Part shown: one piece after another, positions 6,165 through 8,012 of the stretch
Layout of the letters: the number at the start of each line of letters is the position of its first letter
Position numbering within the stretch: the stretch's first letter is position 1
DNA from: Candidatus Aegiribacteria sp.
Lineage (GTDB): Bacteria; Fermentibacterota; Fermentibacteria; Fermentibacterales; Fermentibacteraceae
Direction: 5' to 3'
Assembly (NCBI GenBank): GCA_030634715.1
Contig: DAOWAG010000043.1
Span: 1-8,012, forward strand
DNA length: 8,012 nt
Program-made: the position numbers and the translations under genes
The notes under the pieces: generated by a model
What the model saw: only the letters and a program-made list of their open reading frames with translations
Told to the model about the DNA's origin: nothing
Database searches by the model: none

Positions 6165-6734
6165 TTAAAGAACAGGTTTCCTGTTGTACTTTTCCTGTGC
6201 TGCAGTTATTCCCTCTTTTATGAAGAGTTCTACGCAATCTGCCGCTACATAAGCCACTCGTGAAGCTTGCTCTTCCAGTTTCTCTGGAACGCGGTCAAGA
6301 ACAAAATCAGCGAGGTCAGTAGCAGCAGGTGCTGGACCAATGCCGATTCTAAGACGGGTGAAATCTTCGGTACCGAGGCATTCGATAATATTTCTCAGGC
6401 CATTATGTCCGCCATGAGATCCACCAGCCCTTAGTCTGAGATGACCAAGATCAAGATTAATATCGTCACAGACAACCAGCAATTCAGCAGCATCATAGTC
6501 CTTCGAATCGAGAAACGCTGCTATTGCCTTGCCGCTTCTGTTCATGTAATCAGCGGGTTTGATCATGTCAGGACCATCCGGGAGAACAGTTGCTATAAAG
6601 AGTCCTGCGTTTATGAATTGAACGCCGGCTTCTCTGGCCAGTATATCGGCCACCCAGAAGCCGGCGTTATGCCATGTCATGCAGTACTTCTTCCCCGGAT
6701 TACCAAGACATGCGATAACACGGAGACTAGCCAA
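6165..6734 (-). CDS. pth: Peptidyl-tRNA hydrolase (Pth)
   Basis: Pth cleaves the ester bond of peptidyl-tRNAs released prematurely from ribosomes, recycling tRNA in the cytoplasm. At 189 residues it is of normal bacterial length. Hallmarks: CLGNPGKKY with Asn12; THxN-type block TWHNAGF with catalytic His22; KPADYMNRSG with Asn65; CDDINLDLG with Asp90 (E. coli Asp93); and RAGGSHGGHNGLRNI with Asn111 (E. coli Asn114). The block commonly reads T-R-H-N; here the Arg is Trp21, which does not touch the catalytic set. The start is TTG (6734-6732), 3 bp after the rplY stop, with only a weak GAG ribosome site in the end of rplY, so expression probably depends on coupling to rplY translation. There is no ATG near the conserved N-terminus to replace it. 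It is the last gene of the ispE-tRNA-rplY-pth unit. Confidence 0.96.
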   Translation of the reverse strand: MASLRVIACLGNPGKKYCMTWHNAGFWVADILAREAGVQFINAGLFIATVLPDGPDMIKPADYMNRSGKAIAAFLDSKDYDAAELLVVCDDINLDLGHLRLRAGGSHGGHNGLRNIIECLGTEDFTRLRIGIGPAPAATDLADFVLDRVPEKLEEQASRVAYVAADCVELFIKEGITAAQEKYNRKPVL

Positions 6735-6737
6735 AAT

Positions 6738-7415
6738 CTACTCTTTTTCGGAGGTGGGAGTTGCTTTACTCTCTTTATCTGTCTCTTCTTCTTCACCCTC
6801 GAGTTCAGCAGCTTCCTCTCCTTCGAGAAGTTCTTCCTCCTCGACTTCAACCTTCGCGACGCTGGGAGCAACAACAGAGGCAACAACCAGATCGCTGTCC
6901 ATATCCAGGGTTAAAGTCTCCGAAAGTACAATGTCCGACAGGTGGATTGTATCTCCAATTTCGAGATGCCCAACATCAACGGTCACTGAACCGGGAATGT
7001 CCTTGGCTCTAACCTTGATGAGAATCTCATGAAGAGCATGTTCAAGAACTCCGCCCATCGTGACGCCGACCGGAATATTCTCAAGGCGTATGTGCACCGG
7101 AACAGAGACTATCTGGTCTTCTGAAACTCTCAGAAAATCAATATGAACAGGTCTGTCAGTGATTATGTCCCATTGTACATCTCTGACAATTACTGTAACC
7201 GGAGATTTCCTGCCCATTTTAAGATTTATGATACCGGTAGAGGTTGAATAACCTATAACGTCCATGAACTCTTTTTCATTTACGGTAACGGTCAGCTCAC
7301 TGCCTCCTCTGCCGTAAACTACAGCTGGAATGATTCCTGCGCGGCGGAGTCTTCTTGCTGGTCTGGATCCGAACTCCAATCGTTCGGTGATTCCAAGTGT
7401 TTTTTTCAAAGGCAT
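6738..7415 (-). CDS. rplY: Large-subunit ribosomal protein bL25, long CTC form
   Basis: bL25 binds 5S rRNA in the 50S subunit; long forms (also called CTC or TL5) have a second beta domain. This one is 225 residues. The N-terminal 5S-binding domain (about 5-97) shows FGSRPARRLRRAGIIPAVVYG and VQWDIITDRPVHIDFLRV. The CTC domain (about 100-187) includes VSVPVHIRLENIPVGVTMGGVLEH and GDTIHLSDIVL. The last ~37 residues (189-225) are a Glu-rich acidic tail of low complexity, common in long forms. The ATG at 7415 has AAGGA about 7 bases upstream. It lies 38 bp after the tRNA-Gln gene and 3 bp before pth; rplY-pth adjacency is widely conserved. Confidence 0.96.
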   Translation of the reverse strand: MPLKKTLGITERLEFGSRPARRLRRAGIIPAVVYGRGGSELTVTVNEKEFMDVIGYSTSTGIINLKMGRKSPVTVIVRDVQWDIITDRPVHIDFLRVSEDQIVSVPVHIRLENIPVGVTMGGVLEHALHEILIKVRAKDIPGSVTVDVGHLEIGDTIHLSDIVLSETLTLDMDSDLVVASVVAPSVAKVEVEEEELLEGEEAAELEGEEEETDKESKATPTSEKE

Positions 7416-7453
7416 TACTATATCCTTTCTCTCTCCTTGTTACTACGGAATGA

Positions 7454-7528
7454 TGGCTGGGGCGGGAGGATTCGAACCCCCAATGCAGGGACCAAAACCC
7501 TGTGTCTTAACCATTTGACGACGCCCCA
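7454..7528 (-). tRNA. tRNA-Gln (anticodon UUG), CCA encoded
   Basis: On the minus strand a 7-bp acceptor stem (TGGGGCG with CGCCCCA) is followed by discriminator G and an encoded CCA (7456-7454). The anticodon stem CAGGG/CCCTG encloses the loop TTTTGGT, giving anticodon TTG (complement of 7495-7493), reading CAA/CAG. The D-arm contains AAATGGTTAAG. The T-arm GGGGG-TTCGAAT-CCTCC has one G-T pair. Length is 75 nt with CCA. The U1-A72 first pair and the acceptor sequence are typical of tRNA-Gln. The 5' part lies inside the end of the ispE reading frame, so both probably share a transcript and RNase P must cut within the ispE coding sequence. Confidence 0.97.
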
Positions 7529-8012
7529 GCAGCCTCTGCTGATCTGCACAGGGTATAATTCCCTGTCAGTATTTGCGAGAAAGATACCGCCTCGCTTTCC
7601 GTTCTGAAAAGCGCATAGAAGGTTGGGCCGGATCCTGATAATCCCCAATTTTCACAGGAGTATTTCAGAAAACGCGCCAGCTCTTCTATTTCAGGGAAGT
7701 GTTTCTCTAGCAGCGGTAGGAAATCATTCCACAGGTTATGTGGGAAAATCTTACCCTCATGCCATACTGCTGACGAGGCTGAATAATGCTTATAAACACC
7801 ATCGTTTGTCAAGGACAGACCCATTCTGTCCCATACGCCGTATGCCCATGCTGTAGAAACTGTGATTGAAGGATGAAGAAGAACAGCATGGAAAGGAACT
7901 GAAGGAACAGGTGTTATTCTTTCCCCTCTTCCTTCGATAAGCGCGGCACCGCCATGCAGGAAGAAAGGAACATCACTGCCAAGATCTAAGGCGATATTCA
8001 TAAGATCCAGTG
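7507..8012 (-). CDS. ispE: 4-diphosphocytidyl-2-C-methyl-D-erythritol kinase (IspE), C-terminal part
   Basis: IspE is the GHMP-family kinase that phosphorylates CDP-ME in the MEP isoprenoid pathway. Only the last ~167 residues are in the window. The frame is open to the right edge, so the ATG at 8001 is not the start, and the GHMP ATP-binding motif would lie outside. Visible marks are LGSDVPFFLHGGAALIEGRGE, the conserved central IspE block, and the third GHMP motif LSGSGPTFYALF near the C-terminus. The stop is TAA at 7509-7507, 22 bp inside the tRNA-Gln gene (7528-7454). The last residues (GASSNG) are encoded by the tRNA 5' half. The normal end of the domain falls near RSAEA just before the tRNA, so the tail is probably dispensable. 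It is the first visible gene of the ispE-tRNA-rplY-pth unit. Confidence 0.95.
   Translation of the reverse strand, partial: LDLMNIALDLGSDVPFFLHGGAALIEGRGERITPVPSVPFHAVLLHPSITVSTAWAYGVWDRMGLSLTNDGVYKHYSASSAVWHEGKIFPHNLWNDFLPLLEKHFPEIEELARFLKYSCENWGLSGSGPTFYALFRTESEAVSFSQILTGNYTLCRSAEAAGASSNG

Noticed and set aside
6789..6849. Low-complexity GA-rich stretch that could be a repeat
   Set aside because: It is the coding sequence for the Glu-rich tail of bL25, a usual feature of long bL25 proteins.
6441..6914. Plus-strand open frame of 157 codons
   Set aside because: It is antisense to pth and rplY, both certain genes, and its protein has low-complexity Phe/Ser runs mirroring the rplY acidic tail.

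Overview
The window is an ordinary chromosomal stretch from a Gram-negative-type (diderm) bacterium. Two genes encode lipoproteins with signal peptides and lipoboxes, and peptidoglycan (murA) and MEP-pathway isoprenoid (ispE) genes are present. By eye the base composition is moderate. The gene set and the unfamiliar lipoproteins would suit a poorly sampled lineage, but I cannot name a phylum from the sequence.

Layout, left to right. (1) Positions 1-336 hold the 3' end of an unrecognised plus-strand gene, followed by a strong hairpin terminator (366-391). (2) Positions 403-1203 hold a compact ~0.8 kb element. A REP-associated/IS200-like tyrosine (HUH) transposase gene (490-1173) is bracketed by a ~29-bp imperfect inverted repeat. 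Its right end supplies the last codons and the stop of the neighbouring gene. (3) Positions 1190-4290 hold a minus-strand gene cluster, transcribed right to left: a DEDDh 3'-5' exonuclease with an ExoX-like C-terminal domain, murA (start overlaps the exonuclease stop as ATGA), and a six-bladed TolB-like propeller lipoprotein. This MurA has Asp in place of the usual active-site-loop Cys, the change known to give intrinsic fosfomycin resistance. (4) A 159-bp divergent intergenic region (4291-4449) carries a good plus-strand -10 box. It precedes a 551-residue lipoprotein (4450-6105) of unknown function that looks internally duplicated. (5) A near-perfect 13-bp hairpin (6132-6161) separates this gene from a convergent minus-strand housekeeping operon: ispE (partial, entering from the right edge), tRNA-Gln(UUG), rplY (bL25/CTC) and pth.

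The right-hand operon groups translation functions (tRNA, ribosomal protein, peptidyl-tRNA recycling) with ispE. The ispE reading frame has no stop before the tRNA and ends inside the tRNA D-arm, so 5' processing of the tRNA would remove the ispE stop codon. I see no CRISPR array, phage gene or defence system. The most distinctive points are the inverted-repeat-bounded transposase unit that tailors the end of its neighbour, the Cys-to-Asp MurA, the ispE/tRNA overlap and the duplicated lipoprotein.
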